Source of the DNA: Akkermansiaceae bacterium
GTDB taxonomy: Bacteria > Verrucomicrobiota > Verrucomicrobiia > Verrucomicrobiales > Akkermansiaceae
Assembly: GCA_903888515.1 (NCBI GenBank)
Contig: CAISTY010000048.1
Location: 1 to 55,213 of the forward strand
Reading direction: 5' to 3'
DNA: 55,213 nt
In this document: positions 15,992-24,738 of the stretch, one piece after another
How the letters are laid out: each line of letters opens with the position of its first letter
Numbering within the stretch: the first letter of the stretch is position 1
Program-made: the position numbers and the translations under genes
Notes under the pieces: model-generated
The model's database searches: none
Told to the model about the DNA's origin: nothing
The model's input: only the letters and a program-made list of their open reading frames with translations

Positions 15992-16355
15992 TATTGGAGG
16001 ATACGGATCACCGCTTCGCACCAGTCTGGAGGTAGAGGTTCGACGAGGGGCATTGGAGCGGCTCACGGGGCAAAGTTACCAATTGATACCATCTGGTCAA
16101 GGGGTATTTTCAGAATTTTTCACGGGCGGGGATGGCGGGGCATGGGTGGGCGAGCCTGGAGGCTCGCGGTCCTTCTGGCGGATGCTGGGTGGGTTGAGTT
16201 CAAGGCGGGAGATTTTCCCCTAACGAGTGGAATCTATCGGAATCTGCGGATTTTGGGAAGAAGCAAGTGAGGCGGAGTGGAAAAAATTTTGTGAGGCAGT
16301 GGATTTCCGAGAGATTCGCGGATTTTGGAATGGGCGTCCGGGAGCTGGGGCGTCC
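15992..16355. other. Intergenic region with perfect hairpin and 16-bp tandem duplication
   Basis: No gene is supported here. It contains a perfect 8-bp inverted repeat, gcgagcctggaggctcgc, at 16150-16167 and a direct duplication of cgtccgggagct at about 16336 and 16351, leading into the dispersed repeat. A toxin gene expected for the neighbouring antitoxin was looked for on both strands and not found. Confidence 0.45.
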
Positions 16356-16432
16356 GGGAGCTTGCCAAACTTCTTCACATGGGCCATCGTGCCCCCAGCG
16401 GTCGCCTAGGGCGGCCCAAGGCACTCCACTCA
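16356..16432 (+). repeat. Dispersed ~80-bp direct repeat, copy 2
   Basis: This matches the copy at 452-531 (33 bases with one mismatch, then a gapped match including gtcgcctag and caaggca). It ends immediately before the ATG of the truncated methylase at 16433. It has the same orientation as copy 1, so the pair could recombine and remove the intervening ~16 kb. Confidence 0.7.
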
Positions 16433-16750
16433 ATGATCGAACGTCACTTCAACATCCCATTTGTCGCGGGGTTGGCTCTGCGGGAAAAGCAGATCCAGCA
16501 GAATTACCGGCCGGTCATCGCTGTACATAAGTGGTTCGCCCGTCGGCCGGGAACCTTGTTCCGGGCATTGATCCTCTCGGAGTTTTCCGGACACCCGGTC
16601 ATCGAGAACTTCTATCAATCCCACCACATGCCGGAATTCCGCGTCTTCGATCCGTTCATGGGGGGCGGCACGACGATGATGGAGGCTATGCGATGCTTCC
16701 CTATGAACGATTTCTCGGAAGACCGTTTGCAGGTCACCGCGACTCCGTGA
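16433..16750 (+). pseudogene. DNA methylase, N-terminal fragment
   Basis: The frame gives REKQIQQNYRPVIAVHKWFA, then RRPGTLFRALILSEF and DPFMGGGTTMMEA, the start of large DNA methylases that carry the SAM-binding D-P-F-x-G-x-G-T motif. Homology stops right after MMEA, where a different reading frame takes over as a nuclease-like protein. A deletion has therefore removed the catalytic and target-recognition parts (several hundred residues). The fragment cannot be active. Confidence 0.65.
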
Positions 16751-17172
16751 GCGACCTGATAGGCGATAACCTCGAGTCGGCCATTGAAGAGATGCTCGCC
16801 AAAGACGGCATCAGTTTTCGCAAGACCCGACGAGCTGAACGATTGGCGGGGTTTGATCAAGCTCCGGATTTCATCATCCCCGATGAATTCTCACCCAGAG
16901 TCATTATCGAGGCCAAGATCACCGAAGATGATGGCACAGCTCGCGACAAAGTCACCCGCATTCTCCGCCTATGCTAAATGGCGGAAGACCGGAAAACCAA
17001 GGGTATGCCAGGCTATCAAGTGATCGCCTGCATCGCCGGACGTGGGTTTGGTGTGAGGCGCAAGGACATGCGCCAATTGATCCTGCACACAAAGGGCAAG
17101 GTGTTCACTCCCAAGACGATGGAACGTCTTGTCGAGTGCTCTGCCCTGAGGGAGTTCAGAAGTGCAAAATGA
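16693..17172 (+). pseudogene. PD-(D/E)xK nuclease-like protein, interrupted by a stop
   Basis: The frame from about 16693 reads DNLESAIEEMLAKDGISFRK and then PDFIIPDEFSPRVIIEAKI, a PD-(D/E)xK nuclease core (PD followed 11 residues on by EAK). It is cut by a TAA at 16975-16977 and resumes in the same frame at 16978 with MAEDRKTKGMPGYQVIACIA, GFGVRRKDM and LVECSALREF. The two halves together look like the C-terminal restriction nuclease of a restriction-modification locus, so this is a broken gene. Its 5' end is fused to the methylase fragment. Confidence 0.6.
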
Positions 17173-17334
17173 AAAACGACCGTCACCGGCCCATTGGCGA
17201 TTTTGAGCGTGAACGGGGTCTTTGTTTCATAAAACCATGAGTCGTTTATGCGGAAAGCGGCAGGCGGGCAAGGGCGGAGTCGCCGTCCATAACCATGAAT
17301 GGAGCCAGTCCTCGCGGACCCGTAATGGAAGTTC

Positions 17335-18135
17335 CTAAAGCTTGAATTTCGGGCACTGGCTGAGGAACTCATGCGGATTTCGATAGATCAACGCATCAAT
17401 GGCATCCGCGCTGTGGCCGCGTTTGCGCATTTCCATGGCGGTGTAGGGAATGGATAGCGGAATGCTCACGCCCCAGTCGCAGGCGCTGTTCATCCACAAC
17501 CGTTGCGCACCGTAGGTTTCAATGATGTCGATCGCCCGTACCGGTGAGCATTTCGATCCCGGATAGAGCGTCATGCCCGCCCAGAATCCGGCGTCCAGCA
17601 CCATCTCGACGGTGTGTTCCTCGACGTGGTCGATGATGACACGTTCCGGCTTGATGCGGGGGTTGTTGCGCAGCGCGTCCAGGGTGAGGCGGGTTCCCTT
17701 GAGTTTGTCTTCCAGATGCGGAGTGTGGACGAGGATCAGTTGATCGTGGCGGGCCGCCAGATCGATGTGCATTTCAAGCACCTCAAGTTCGTTGCGGCTG
17801 TTTTTGTTGAGCCCGATCTCGCCGATGCCGAGCACGTTCGGCCGGTCGATGAATTCGGGGATGAGCGCGAGCACCTCCTTGGCGAGACCGACATCCTCCG
17901 ATTCCTTGGGATTGATGCACAGCCAGCAGAAATGGGGCAGGCCGAACTTGGCGGCGCGGGATGGTTCGTAATTGGTGAGTTGGAGGAAATAGTCGTGGAA
18001 GCCGTCAGCGGAGCCGCGGTCGAAGCCGGCCCAGAACGCCGGTTCGCACACTGCGGCACAGCCGCTTGCCACCATGTTGATATAGTCATCGGTGACGCGA
18101 CTGACCATATGGGCGTGAGGTTCGATGTAGCGCAT
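17335..18135 (-). CDS. TatD-family metal-dependent hydrolase, EboB-like
   Basis: This protein of 266 residues starts [10 protein letters not shown], with the metal-binding H-x-H, followed by [10 protein letters not shown] and [18 protein letters not shown] with the bridging Glu, [15 protein letters not shown], and SACDWGVS with the last metal Asp. This is the TatD amidohydrolase fold in the form encoded by eboB of ebo clusters. None of the other ebo genes (prenyltransferase, dehydroquinate synthase-like) is nearby. It is followed on the same strand order by a heptad repeat and a 92-residue gene. Substrate unknown. Confidence 0.8.
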   Translation of the reverse strand: MRYIEPHAHMVSRVTDDYINMVASGCAAVCEPAFWAGFDRGSADGFHDYFLQLTNYEPSRAAKFGLPHFCWLCINPKESEDVGLAKEVLALIPEFIDRPNVLGIGEIGLNKNSRNELEVLEMHIDLAARHDQLILVHTPHLEDKLKGTRLTLDALRNNPRIKPERVIIDHVEEHTVEMVLDAGFWAGMTLYPGSKCSPVRAIDIIETYGAQRLWMNSACDWGVSIPLSIPYTAMEMRKRGHSADAIDALIYRNPHEFLSQCPKFKL

Positions 18136-18144
18136 GGGGATGAG

Positions 18145-18207
18145 GAGATTGGAGATTGGAGATTGGAGATTTGAGATTTGAGATTGGAGATTGGAGATTT
18201 GAAATTA
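18145..18207 (-). repeat. Heptad-phased tandem repeat array
   Basis: Eight 7-bp units (gagattg or gagattt) in strict phase plus one degenerate unit fill the short gap between the 92-residue gene and the EboB-like gene, touching the stop of the former. Confidence 0.85.
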
Positions 18208-18483
18208 CAAGGTGCCCGGCCATGCGCCGCAGGCGGCCTTGGTGGTCGCGGCGGGAATCGGCTCGTCCGTGGGATCGCTGAAGGCAAGCAGGATCCGTTT
18301 CGCCGCGTGTGGTTCGCGGGTGGAGAGTTCGGCCAAAGCGCAATGGAATGCCTTCATCCGAAAGTCATCATCACCGTCGGCGCGGGCGACCCGGTCGAGA
18401 AATGCTCCGATGTCGATCAGCTTGTGGCGAGCCTCGACGAAATAGAGGTCCAATATTTCCTGTCGTGTCAATTTATTGTGCAT
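18205..18483 (-). CDS. Small conserved helical protein, partner of EboB-like hydrolase
   Basis: The 92-residue protein starts MHNKLTRQEILDLYFVEARH and continues with KLIDIGAFLDRVARADG and FHCALAEL. It is soluble and helical, with no known motif. The start at 18483 was chosen because homology-like, well-formed sequence begins there; the frame can extend to 18741 but the extension is low quality. It is upstream of the hydrolase on the same strand, separated only by the heptad array, so co-expression is likely. Function unknown. Confidence 0.65.
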   Translation of the reverse strand: MHNKLTRQEILDLYFVEARHKLIDIGAFLDRVARADGDDDFRMKAFHCALAELSTREPHAAKRILLAFSDPTDEPIPAATTKAACGAWPGTL

Positions 18484-18797
18484 GGTTGTGGACTTGTGAG
18501 TGGGGAGTTCCAGCACACGAAGCTGGGCACGAACCATCGGTCCTGTCAAGGTCAGGATTTCCCGTGATTCATTTCGCCAGAATATGGGTTTCGCGGTTAG
18601 TCGCGGGAAATTCCGGCAGGCTCTGGCGTAGCGCGAGAGTCCCCCCCCCTTCGGAGGGCGTGATTCCAGGACGAATCGTTCGCCATCACGGACCGAATCG
18701 CAGCCAAAGCGTCCCGGCAATGATTTTAAAAAATCCGGCACTATCAGGTTGCCATGGCCGGGGAATTGAGTTTAGCGTCATTTCAATGGGCAGGGGC
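18484..18797. other. Intergenic region between divergent genes
   Basis: No gene is supported. It contains a small stable hairpin, ccct-tcgg-aggg, at 18647-18658 next to a C-run. Promoters for the divergent 92-residue gene and the SprT-like gene should lie here but I cannot place them. Confidence 0.4.
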
Positions 18798-19382
18798 ATG
18801 CTTCAACTAGAGTTCCGTTGGCCTTCGTGGCTGCACGTTCCCAAGGTTCCGGTATCCTCGCGGCCCCGATCCACCTGCGGGGACAGCGGGCTCACGGCTT
18901 GGTGCGCGGAAACTTCGAATGGTCTGGGGCTGCCCGAACTTGCCCGCAAGGTGGGTGTTTTCTGGAATCCACGCATGCAGACTACCGCTGGTCGCGCGTG
19001 GTGGCCGGACCGGTCCATCGAACTCAACCCGAAGCTCCGGGAATGCGCGCCCGAGGAACTCTGGCGCACCCTCAAACACGAACTCGCCCATCTCATTGCC
19101 TACGAACGCTGCGGCCGCCGACACACGGATCCCCACGGTCCCGAATGGGCAACCGCCTGCACGGAATTGGGCATCCCCGGCGAACATCCATTCCACACGC
19201 TCCCCTTCAAACGCCGCCGCATGAAGCGCAACCACGTCTACATTTGCTCTAACTGCCTCACCACCATCCACCGCGTGCAACCGCTCCAACGCACCGTCGC
19301 TTGCTACGACTGCTGCCGCAAATTCAATGGCGGCGCCTACCACGAGCGCTTCCGGTTGGTCAAAAAGAAGCCGGAGGCATGA
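18798..19382 (+). CDS. SprT-like zinc metallopeptidase domain protein
   Basis: The 194-residue protein has RSIELNPKLRECAPEELWRT followed by LKHELAHLIAY, an H-E-x-x-H zinc site, then a DPHGPEWATAC segment typical of SprT-like proteins, and a C-terminal zinc ribbon (CSNC and CYDCC). SprT-like domains occur in DNA-protein crosslink proteases and in uncharacterised bacterial proteins. The start is uncertain: ATG codons at 18786 and 18798 are both possible. Confidence 0.8.
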   Translation: MLQLEFRWPSWLHVPKVPVSSRPRSTCGDSGLTAWCAETSNGLGLPELARKVGVFWNPRMQTTAGRAWWPDRSIELNPKLRECAPEELWRTLKHELAHLIAYERCGRRHTDPHGPEWATACTELGIPGEHPFHTLPFKRRRMKRNHVYICSNCLTTIHRVQPLQRTVACYDCCRKFNGGAYHERFRLVKKKPEA

Positions 19383-19516
19383 CCATACGGGTGCGGGTGT
19401 CGCTGCGGCGGGAAGCAACTCCATGATCGGTCTGCGGGTCACCACTCACGCGGCCTGCCGCAGGATGCGACCGCCATGTTCAGACCCGTGTCACGGTTAG
19501 AAACCCGCCAAGGGAA

Positions 19517-20911
19517 CTACTTATTGTCGTCTTGCTTCGGCGCGTCCTTCGCGGGCGGGGTCGCATCCTTCGCGGGTGGGGCGGCTTCGACGGGAGGGGT
19601 CGCGGCTTCGACGGGTGGGGTCACGGCTTCAGCGGGCGGCGTGGCGGGCTGGGCGGGAGGAGTTGCGATGATGCCGCCGGGAAGTTTTTGGATGGATCCG
19701 GTGTTAGGATCGGGTGCGGGTGGCGGGGTGGCTTTGGCGATGAGTTGATCCCGTTCTTTCAGCAGGGCATCGACGGTGCTCTTGCTGACTTCGAAGGTGC
19801 GTCCGGCGAGGGCCTTTTCCTTGGCGAGTTTTTCCGTTAGGGTCTTGAGGCGTCCGGTGAAGGCGTCATCCTTGGTTTTGGCGTCCTCGGGCTTTTCACC
19901 GTCTTCTTTCTTGCGTTCCTTGGGCAGTTCGGCAGCGACGGTCACGGTGAGAAAATGATTGTCGGTGGCCGCAGGCTGCGGGTTGTCCGGATCCGCCGGC
20001 GGCGGCGTGGCGGGCGCTTTGGCCGGAGTGATGGTTAGAGTATATGTAAAACCTTCGAAGGTCTGGATGACGGCGGTGCGTTTGCCCGCGGTCTCGGCAC
20101 GTTCGGCCACTTTGTCGGCCGGCACCACGTCCTCGAAGCGGGCGTAGGAGAACAGATTCTTGAGTGGGGCGGCGGCGGTGGTGTCGAGCGTTTCGTTGGC
20201 GGTGGCACCCTCGAGTTTGAACTCGGCATCTTCGGTCACGCGGGTGAGTTTCCATGCGGGCTCGTCCTTGCCCTTGTGGCTGACGGTGATGGATTGGATT
20301 TTTTCCGGACTGATGAAATCATCGGCCAGCCAGCGGCGAACTTCGGCGCTAACAGAATAAAACATCTCGTTCACGGCGTAGAAGCCGGATGGATCGTCAT
20401 GGTTGCGCACATAGCGGCCGACGGCATGGGGTCCACCCATGGGCGAGGCGGCGCCGCCTTCGATGTTTTTACCGAGTGAAACCTTGGCGAGGTACTTGCC
20501 ATCGGCCTCCTTGTTGAAGGTGACTGTCAGACCGCGCTCCTTGGCGTCGGTGGCGGATTCATCCATGCCGAAGCGTGCCGCATTGGACGGTCCGGCTTCG
20601 ATGCCGCGGGTGACTTTAAGTTCGGCGAGGGTGCGGATGAACTCATTGATGGAAGTGGTGTTAGCTGGATAGGAGTCGCGCTGGGAGAGCGTCCACTTGC
20701 CATCTTTTTTCACCAAGGTGACGGATCCGGCGGCACCCTGGATCTCCACGGTGGAAATATCAGTGGCCGGAAAGGATTTAAATAGAGTATTCCCCGCCGC
20801 ACGCATGCCCGCGCTTTGGGTCGATGGCTTGTGACTGAGTTTCATGATGGTCACGGCACCGCCGAGCACGAGGGCGATGACCCAGAAGATGATAACCTGG
20901 CGTTTGTTCAT
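19517..20911 (-). CDS. DUF4340 protein of Gld-like ABC operon
   Basis: The 464-residue protein has an N-terminal membrane anchor (about 6-24) and the DUF4340 pattern (ISTVEIQGAAGSVTLVKKDG, KWTLSQRDSYPAN). The C-terminal ~60 residues are Ala/Pro/Thr/Glu low-complexity repeats (TPPVEAATPPVEA). It is the last gene of a four-gene set: ATPase, permease, GldG-like and this. In such sets DUF4340 proteins accompany the GldG-like protein; the substrate of the system is unknown. Confidence 0.85.
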   Translation of the reverse strand: MNKRQVIIFWVIALVLGGAVTIMKLSHKPSTQSAGMRAAGNTLFKSFPATDISTVEIQGAAGSVTLVKKDGKWTLSQRDSYPANTTSINEFIRTLAELKVTRGIEAGPSNAARFGMDESATDAKERGLTVTFNKEADGKYLAKVSLGKNIEGGAASPMGGPHAVGRYVRNHDDPSGFYAVNEMFYSVSAEVRRWLADDFISPEKIQSITVSHKGKDEPAWKLTRVTEDAEFKLEGATANETLDTTAAAPLKNLFSYARFEDVVPADKVAERAETAGKRTAVIQTFEGFTYTLTITPAKAPATPPPADPDNPQPAATDNHFLTVTVAAELPKERKKEDGEKPEDAKTKDDAFTGRLKTLTEKLAKEKALAGRTFEVSKSTVDALLKERDQLIAKATPPPAPDPNTGSIQKLPGGIIATPPAQPATPPAEAVTPPVEAATPPVEAAPPAKDATPPAKDAPKQDDNK

Positions 20912-20920
20912 GGGAGAATG

Positions 20921-20983
20921 GATTTAAGATTTGAAATTGGAGATTTGAAATTGGAGATTTGGAATTGGAGATTTGGAATTCCA
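20921..20983 (-). repeat. Heptad-phased tandem repeat array
   Basis: Nine 7-bp units, alternating gattt(g/a)(a/g) and aattgga, stop exactly at the GldG-like stop codon and lie 9 bp from the DUF4340 start. Confidence 0.85.
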
Positions 20984-22888
20984 TCAGCGGGCGCGGGTCG
21001 AGCGGCGGCGTTGGATGAAAAGAATGAACCCGAAGAGGATGACGATGGCCGGCATGGCGGCGACGTTGATGAGGGTGATTTTCCCTGCGAGCTTGTCCTT
21101 TTGGCGGCGCAGTTCTTTTTCCTGTTCGCGGATGAGTTTCGAGTATTCGACCTGTTCTTTGCGCAGATTGCGGATTTCCGCTTCCTGCTCGGGAGATAGA
21201 TAAAGTTCGGAGCCACGGGTTTTTTGCGCCTGCAGTTCGCTGAGTTTCTGTTGGGCGGCCTTTTGTTTTTCCTGGAATTCCTCGATCTTGGAACCGACCT
21301 GTTTATTGAAGTCGGATTCCATTTGCTGGACCACGGTGAACGGACGGCGGATGGCCGAGCGCGAGCGCGAACCGATCAGGTGTTTCGATCCGACCGCTTG
21401 GTCGAGCAGGTTGAAGAGCAGGGAAGCATTGCCGTTGGCGGGCGAGGCCAACTGGGTGCCGCCGAAATTCTGCACGTTGTAGGCGAAACGGTCGTGGAAC
21501 GCATCAATGTCGGCAATCAGGAAAACATTGCCCGGGTTGGTGGCTTCTTTCAGATAGACCGGCTTCGCTTCGTCTTTCTTCTCGTCTTTCTTTTCGTCGG
21601 GCGATGCGTCTTCGGCCTTGGGTTTGCCGTCGGGGAAAGCGGTCTTGAAGGATCCTGCCAGGTGGGTGACCAGATCGTAGGCGGTGCCGGATGACTTGAA
21701 GGTGGTGGTGAGCGACGGGTCTAACTGAGAGGCGCGCATGGCATCGACAAAACCCGCGCTGGTGGTGGATTTCATCAGGGTGTTGGCGGCCACGCCGCCA
21801 CCGCCGGTTTTGGTGATGGCACCGGGCAGGAAGAAAGTGACCGAGGCCAAGTCCTTGGTGATGACGTTGCCCTGTTCCTGCTGCGGCATCGAATCCTTGT
21901 TGAGTGTCAGAACGGCGAGGCCGAGGCGGTCGCCGCCGAGTTTGGTGGCGAGCGTGGGATCGGCCAGAACCTTGGTGGATTCGAAAGACACTCCCCAGGC
22001 GGTGAGCAGGGTGGGCAGCGTGGAAGTGGTGGGATTGCCCTGCTGGCCCATCATCGGGTTGCCGCCGCCGGTCATTTGGGCGGCCACGGAAAAGGCGTCG
22101 AGGCAGGCGACCACGGTGCCGCCGCCGAGGAGGTATTGATCGACGGCGAACTCGGCTTCCGGGGTGATGCCCGCAGGATGGAAGAGCAACAGCACCTTGA
22201 TCGCCTTCGGATCGATGACGGGCGATTGCAGCGGGATGTCCACGAGATCGAAGGACTGCTTGAGTTGCTGATAGATCACCCAGCCCGGGGTCGGCGGCTG
22301 GCCGGGCATCATCGCCGGGGCCCCCTTGAGATTGAGTGCGGACATGATGCCGATTTTGGCTTTGACGGGCGTACTGACCTCGGCGATGGCCTTGGATAGA
22401 TGATATTCCAACATGGTTTCATCGCGCGGATCGATGAACGGGATGACGCTGGTACGGTCGAGGCACGAGATGGCGAGGCCGAAGTAGAGGTTCTGATCGT
22501 TCATGCGCTGGCCGTTGATGCCATCGAGGTTGGCGGAATCCTCGGCGTCGGTGTCAGGCTGCGGGTCGAGGTTTTCAACGCGCAGTTTGCCCTTGGAGAG
22601 ATACGCGTATTCCTTGACCAGATCATCGACGCGGCGCATGTGGAGTTTGATTTCCGCCGGCACGAAGTCGGTATTACGAGATGCGTAGTAGCGGATGACG
22701 ACCGGGGTGTCCAGTTCGCCGAGGATGGCGCGGGTTCCCTTGGAGAGCGTGTGGATTTGTTTTTCGGTAAAATCCGCGCCGCGGTTGCCAAGCGAGGTGA
22801 GTGAGACGAGCCAGTTGGCGGACACGGCGATGACGACGAGCGAGGCGACTCCGAGCGCCGCGCGGGTGACGGGATGGGTGATTTTCAT
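20984..22888 (-). CDS. GldG-like ABC transporter auxiliary protein
   Basis: The 634-residue protein has an N-terminal signal anchor (about 10-30), a GldG/IFT52-like domain (LSKGTRAILGELDTPVVIRY, MLEYHLSKAIAEV, VDQYLLGGGTVVACLDAFS) and a C-terminal coiled coil (about 535-610) followed by a last membrane helix (INVAAMPAIVILFGFILF). It lies between the permease and the DUF4340 gene on the same strand. In Bacteroidetes GldG works with GldA and GldF in gliding; elsewhere the substrate is unknown, and gliding should not be assumed here. Confidence 0.88.
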   Translation of the reverse strand: MKITHPVTRAALGVASLVVIAVSANWLVSLTSLGNRGADFTEKQIHTLSKGTRAILGELDTPVVIRYYASRNTDFVPAEIKLHMRRVDDLVKEYAYLSKGKLRVENLDPQPDTDAEDSANLDGINGQRMNDQNLYFGLAISCLDRTSVIPFIDPRDETMLEYHLSKAIAEVSTPVKAKIGIMSALNLKGAPAMMPGQPPTPGWVIYQQLKQSFDLVDIPLQSPVIDPKAIKVLLLFHPAGITPEAEFAVDQYLLGGGTVVACLDAFSVAAQMTGGGNPMMGQQGNPTTSTLPTLLTAWGVSFESTKVLADPTLATKLGGDRLGLAVLTLNKDSMPQQEQGNVITKDLASVTFFLPGAITKTGGGGVAANTLMKSTTSAGFVDAMRASQLDPSLTTTFKSSGTAYDLVTHLAGSFKTAFPDGKPKAEDASPDEKKDEKKDEAKPVYLKEATNPGNVFLIADIDAFHDRFAYNVQNFGGTQLASPANGNASLLFNLLDQAVGSKHLIGSRSRSAIRRPFTVVQQMESDFNKQVGSKIEEFQEKQKAAQQKLSELQAQKTRGSELYLSPEQEAEIRNLRKEQVEYSKLIREQEKELRRQKDKLAGKITLINVAAMPAIVILFGFILFIQRRRSTRAR

Positions 22889-22948
22889 GGGAGATGCTGA
22901 AAGTTCTAAAGTGGAGAGAAGAAGAGTGAATGGTTGGCGAATTCTTGT

Positions 22949-22984
22949 CTTGTGTCTTGCGTCTTCGAGTCTTGTGTCTTCAAG
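22949..22984 (-). repeat. Heptad-like tandem repeat array
   Basis: Five units of the type cttgtgt, cttgcgt, cttcgagt (one of 8 bp), cttgtgt and cttcaag lie at the junction of the permease and GldG-like genes and run over the permease stop codon at 22980. Confidence 0.7.
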
Positions 22985-23711
22985 AACGTTTGGCGGAGAG
23001 GATGGCGCTGGTGCCTAACAGGCATACAAAGATGAAGGAGGTGAACCAGATGAGGTCCTGAAGGCGGAACAGGCCGCGGTTGAGCGAGCGGAAATGGTCC
23101 CAGACACCGACGGAAACCACGGCTTCCACCACGGCGGGAGATGCGGCTTTGCCGAGTTCGCGGGTGAAGTCATCATATCCGCAGAGAACCATGGTCACGC
23201 AGATGGCTACCGAGACAATCAGGCACACGACCTGGTCGCGGGTGCAGGCGGAGATGAGCATGGTGATGGCGAGGAAGGTGCAGCAGACGAGGAAACTGCC
23301 GAGGTACCCCGCGAGGATGGCGCCGTTGTCCGGATCGCCGAGGTAGTTGACGGTGAGCACGATGGGGAATGTGAGCAAGAGAGCCACGCACCAGACGCTG
23401 GCGGCGGCGAGGAATTTGCCGATGATGGCGCTCCAGGTGGAAAGCGGGAAGGTGCCTAACAGTTCGATGGTGCCGGTGCGTTGTTCGTCGGCCCAGAGTT
23501 TCATGCCCACGGCTGGGGCGAGCAGCATGAAGATCCACGGATGCCAGAAGAAGAACGTCCATTCCAGCGAAGCGTCGCCGACCCGCATGAAATTGCCGAA
23601 ACTGAAGGTGAGGCCCATTGAGAGGGCGAGGAAGATGACGATGATCGCGTAGGCCGTGGGCTGGGCGAAGTAGCTGGTCAGCTCGCGTTTGTAGATGGTT
23701 AGAGAAGTCAT
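22980..23711 (-). CDS. ABC-2 type permease (GldF-like)
   Basis: The 243-residue membrane protein has six hydrophobic segments and the GldF/ABC-2 pattern: LTIYKRELTSYFAQPTAYAI, ALSMGLTFSFGNF, RTGTIELLGTFPLSTWSAII, GKFLAAASVW. It follows the ATPase gene and precedes the GldG-like gene, so the three form an ABC exporter-like complex in the inner membrane. Confidence 0.9.
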   Translation of the reverse strand: MTSLTIYKRELTSYFAQPTAYAIIVIFLALSMGLTFSFGNFMRVGDASLEWTFFFWHPWIFMLLAPAVGMKLWADEQRTGTIELLGTFPLSTWSAIIGKFLAAASVWCVALLLTFPIVLTVNYLGDPDNGAILAGYLGSFLVCCTFLAITMLISACTRDQVVCLIVSVAICVTMVLCGYDDFTRELGKAASPAVVEAVVSVGVWDHFRSLNRGLFRLQDLIWFTSFIFVCLLGTSAILSAKRS

Positions 23712-23842
23712 GTGGAGATAGTGGATAGTGGATTGAAGATCGTGGATGAGGTGAGAGACCAGAGACCAGATGCCAGAGACCAGAAAGAGCAGAACCGGAG
23801 CAACGCCTATTCTCTGGATTCTGGTGTCTGGTTTCTGGAGTT
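23712..23842 (-). repeat. Complex heptad repeat region with inverted halves
   Basis: The whole 131-bp gap between the ATPase and permease genes is made of 7-bp-phased units: gagacca/gatgcca types in the first half and ggattct/ggtttct types in the second. The two halves are roughly inverted copies and could form a long imperfect hairpin in the mRNA. Confidence 0.75.
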
Positions 23843-24574
23843 TTACGCTGCGGCTTCGGTGTCGCGGGTGGTGAGGCGGCGGAACAGGTCGGTGAGCGAG
23901 CCGGTGCCGGATTGTTCGAGGAGTTGGGCGGGGGTGCCGTCAGCGACGATTTTCCCGCAGTCCACGATGACGGCGCGGGTGCAGGCGGCCTCGACCTCTT
24001 CGAGGATGTGGGTGGAAAAGAGGATGGCCTTGTTTTGTCCGAGGCGTTTGATGAGTTGGCGGACCTCGTGTTTTTGGTTGGGATCGAGACCGTCGGTGGG
24101 TTCGTCGAGGATCAGCACTTCAGGATCGTGAAGGAGGGCTTGGGCAAGGCAGGTGCGGTGGCGATAGCCCTTGGAGAGCGTATCGATCGACTGGCTGGTG
24201 ACGCTGGTAAGGACGCAGGTTTCGATGGCACGCTCGACGGCGTCCTTGTTGGCGGTTCCCTTGAGGCCGCGAATGCTGGCGCAGAATTTGAGGAATCCGA
24301 TGACCGTCATGTCATGATAGAGCGGGGCCAATTCCGGCAGGTAGCCGACCTTGGTTTTGGCTTGCTTCGGATTGTCGATGACGGAGATGCCGCAGACCCT
24401 GGCATCGCCCGAGGTGGGGGGCAGGAACCCGGTGATCATGCGCATGGTGGTGGATTTGCCGGCTCCGTTAGGCCCTAGAAACCCAAGTACTTCGCCTGTC
24501 TTGACCGTGAACGTGAGATTGTCCACGGCGCATTTGGATCCGAACTGTTTGGTGAGGTTTTCGACTTCGATCAT
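23843..24574 (-). CDS. ABC transporter ATPase (GldA-like)
   Basis: The 243-residue ATPase has Walker A GPNGAGKSTTMRMI, the Q-loop region GYLPELAPLY, the signature SKGYRHRTCLAQAL (an unusual form of LSGGQ) and Walker B EVLILDEPTDGLDP with the H-loop STHILEEVE. The start at MIEVENLTKQFG was chosen; the frame extends another 57 residues upstream but that part is not ABC-like. It is the first gene of the Gld-like operon. Confidence 0.92.
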   Translation of the reverse strand: MIEVENLTKQFGSKCAVDNLTFTVKTGEVLGFLGPNGAGKSTTMRMITGFLPPTSGDARVCGISVIDNPKQAKTKVGYLPELAPLYHDMTVIGFLKFCASIRGLKGTANKDAVERAIETCVLTSVTSQSIDTLSKGYRHRTCLAQALLHDPEVLILDEPTDGLDPNQKHEVRQLIKRLGQNKAILFSTHILEEVEAACTRAVIVDCGKIVADGTPAQLLEQSGTGSLTDLFRRLTTRDTEAAA

Positions 24575-24738
24575 GGGTTGTGGAAGGTCAGGTTGGCGTG
24601 GCGTTGCCGCATTCAAAAACGGCACCGTGAAGTGTTCTTGTTTGAAAAAATCACAATTTGTACGATACGTGTTATTTGCGTCCGCGTGAATTGTGTCTTG
24701 AACGATCCCATGGGGTGGCGGCAGTATGTCTCCAGTCC

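Noticed and set aside
16067..16433. Toxin gene for the antitoxin-chaperone pair
   Set aside because: Frames here have skewed composition, no RelE/MqsR-like motifs and overlap hairpin and repeat sequence.
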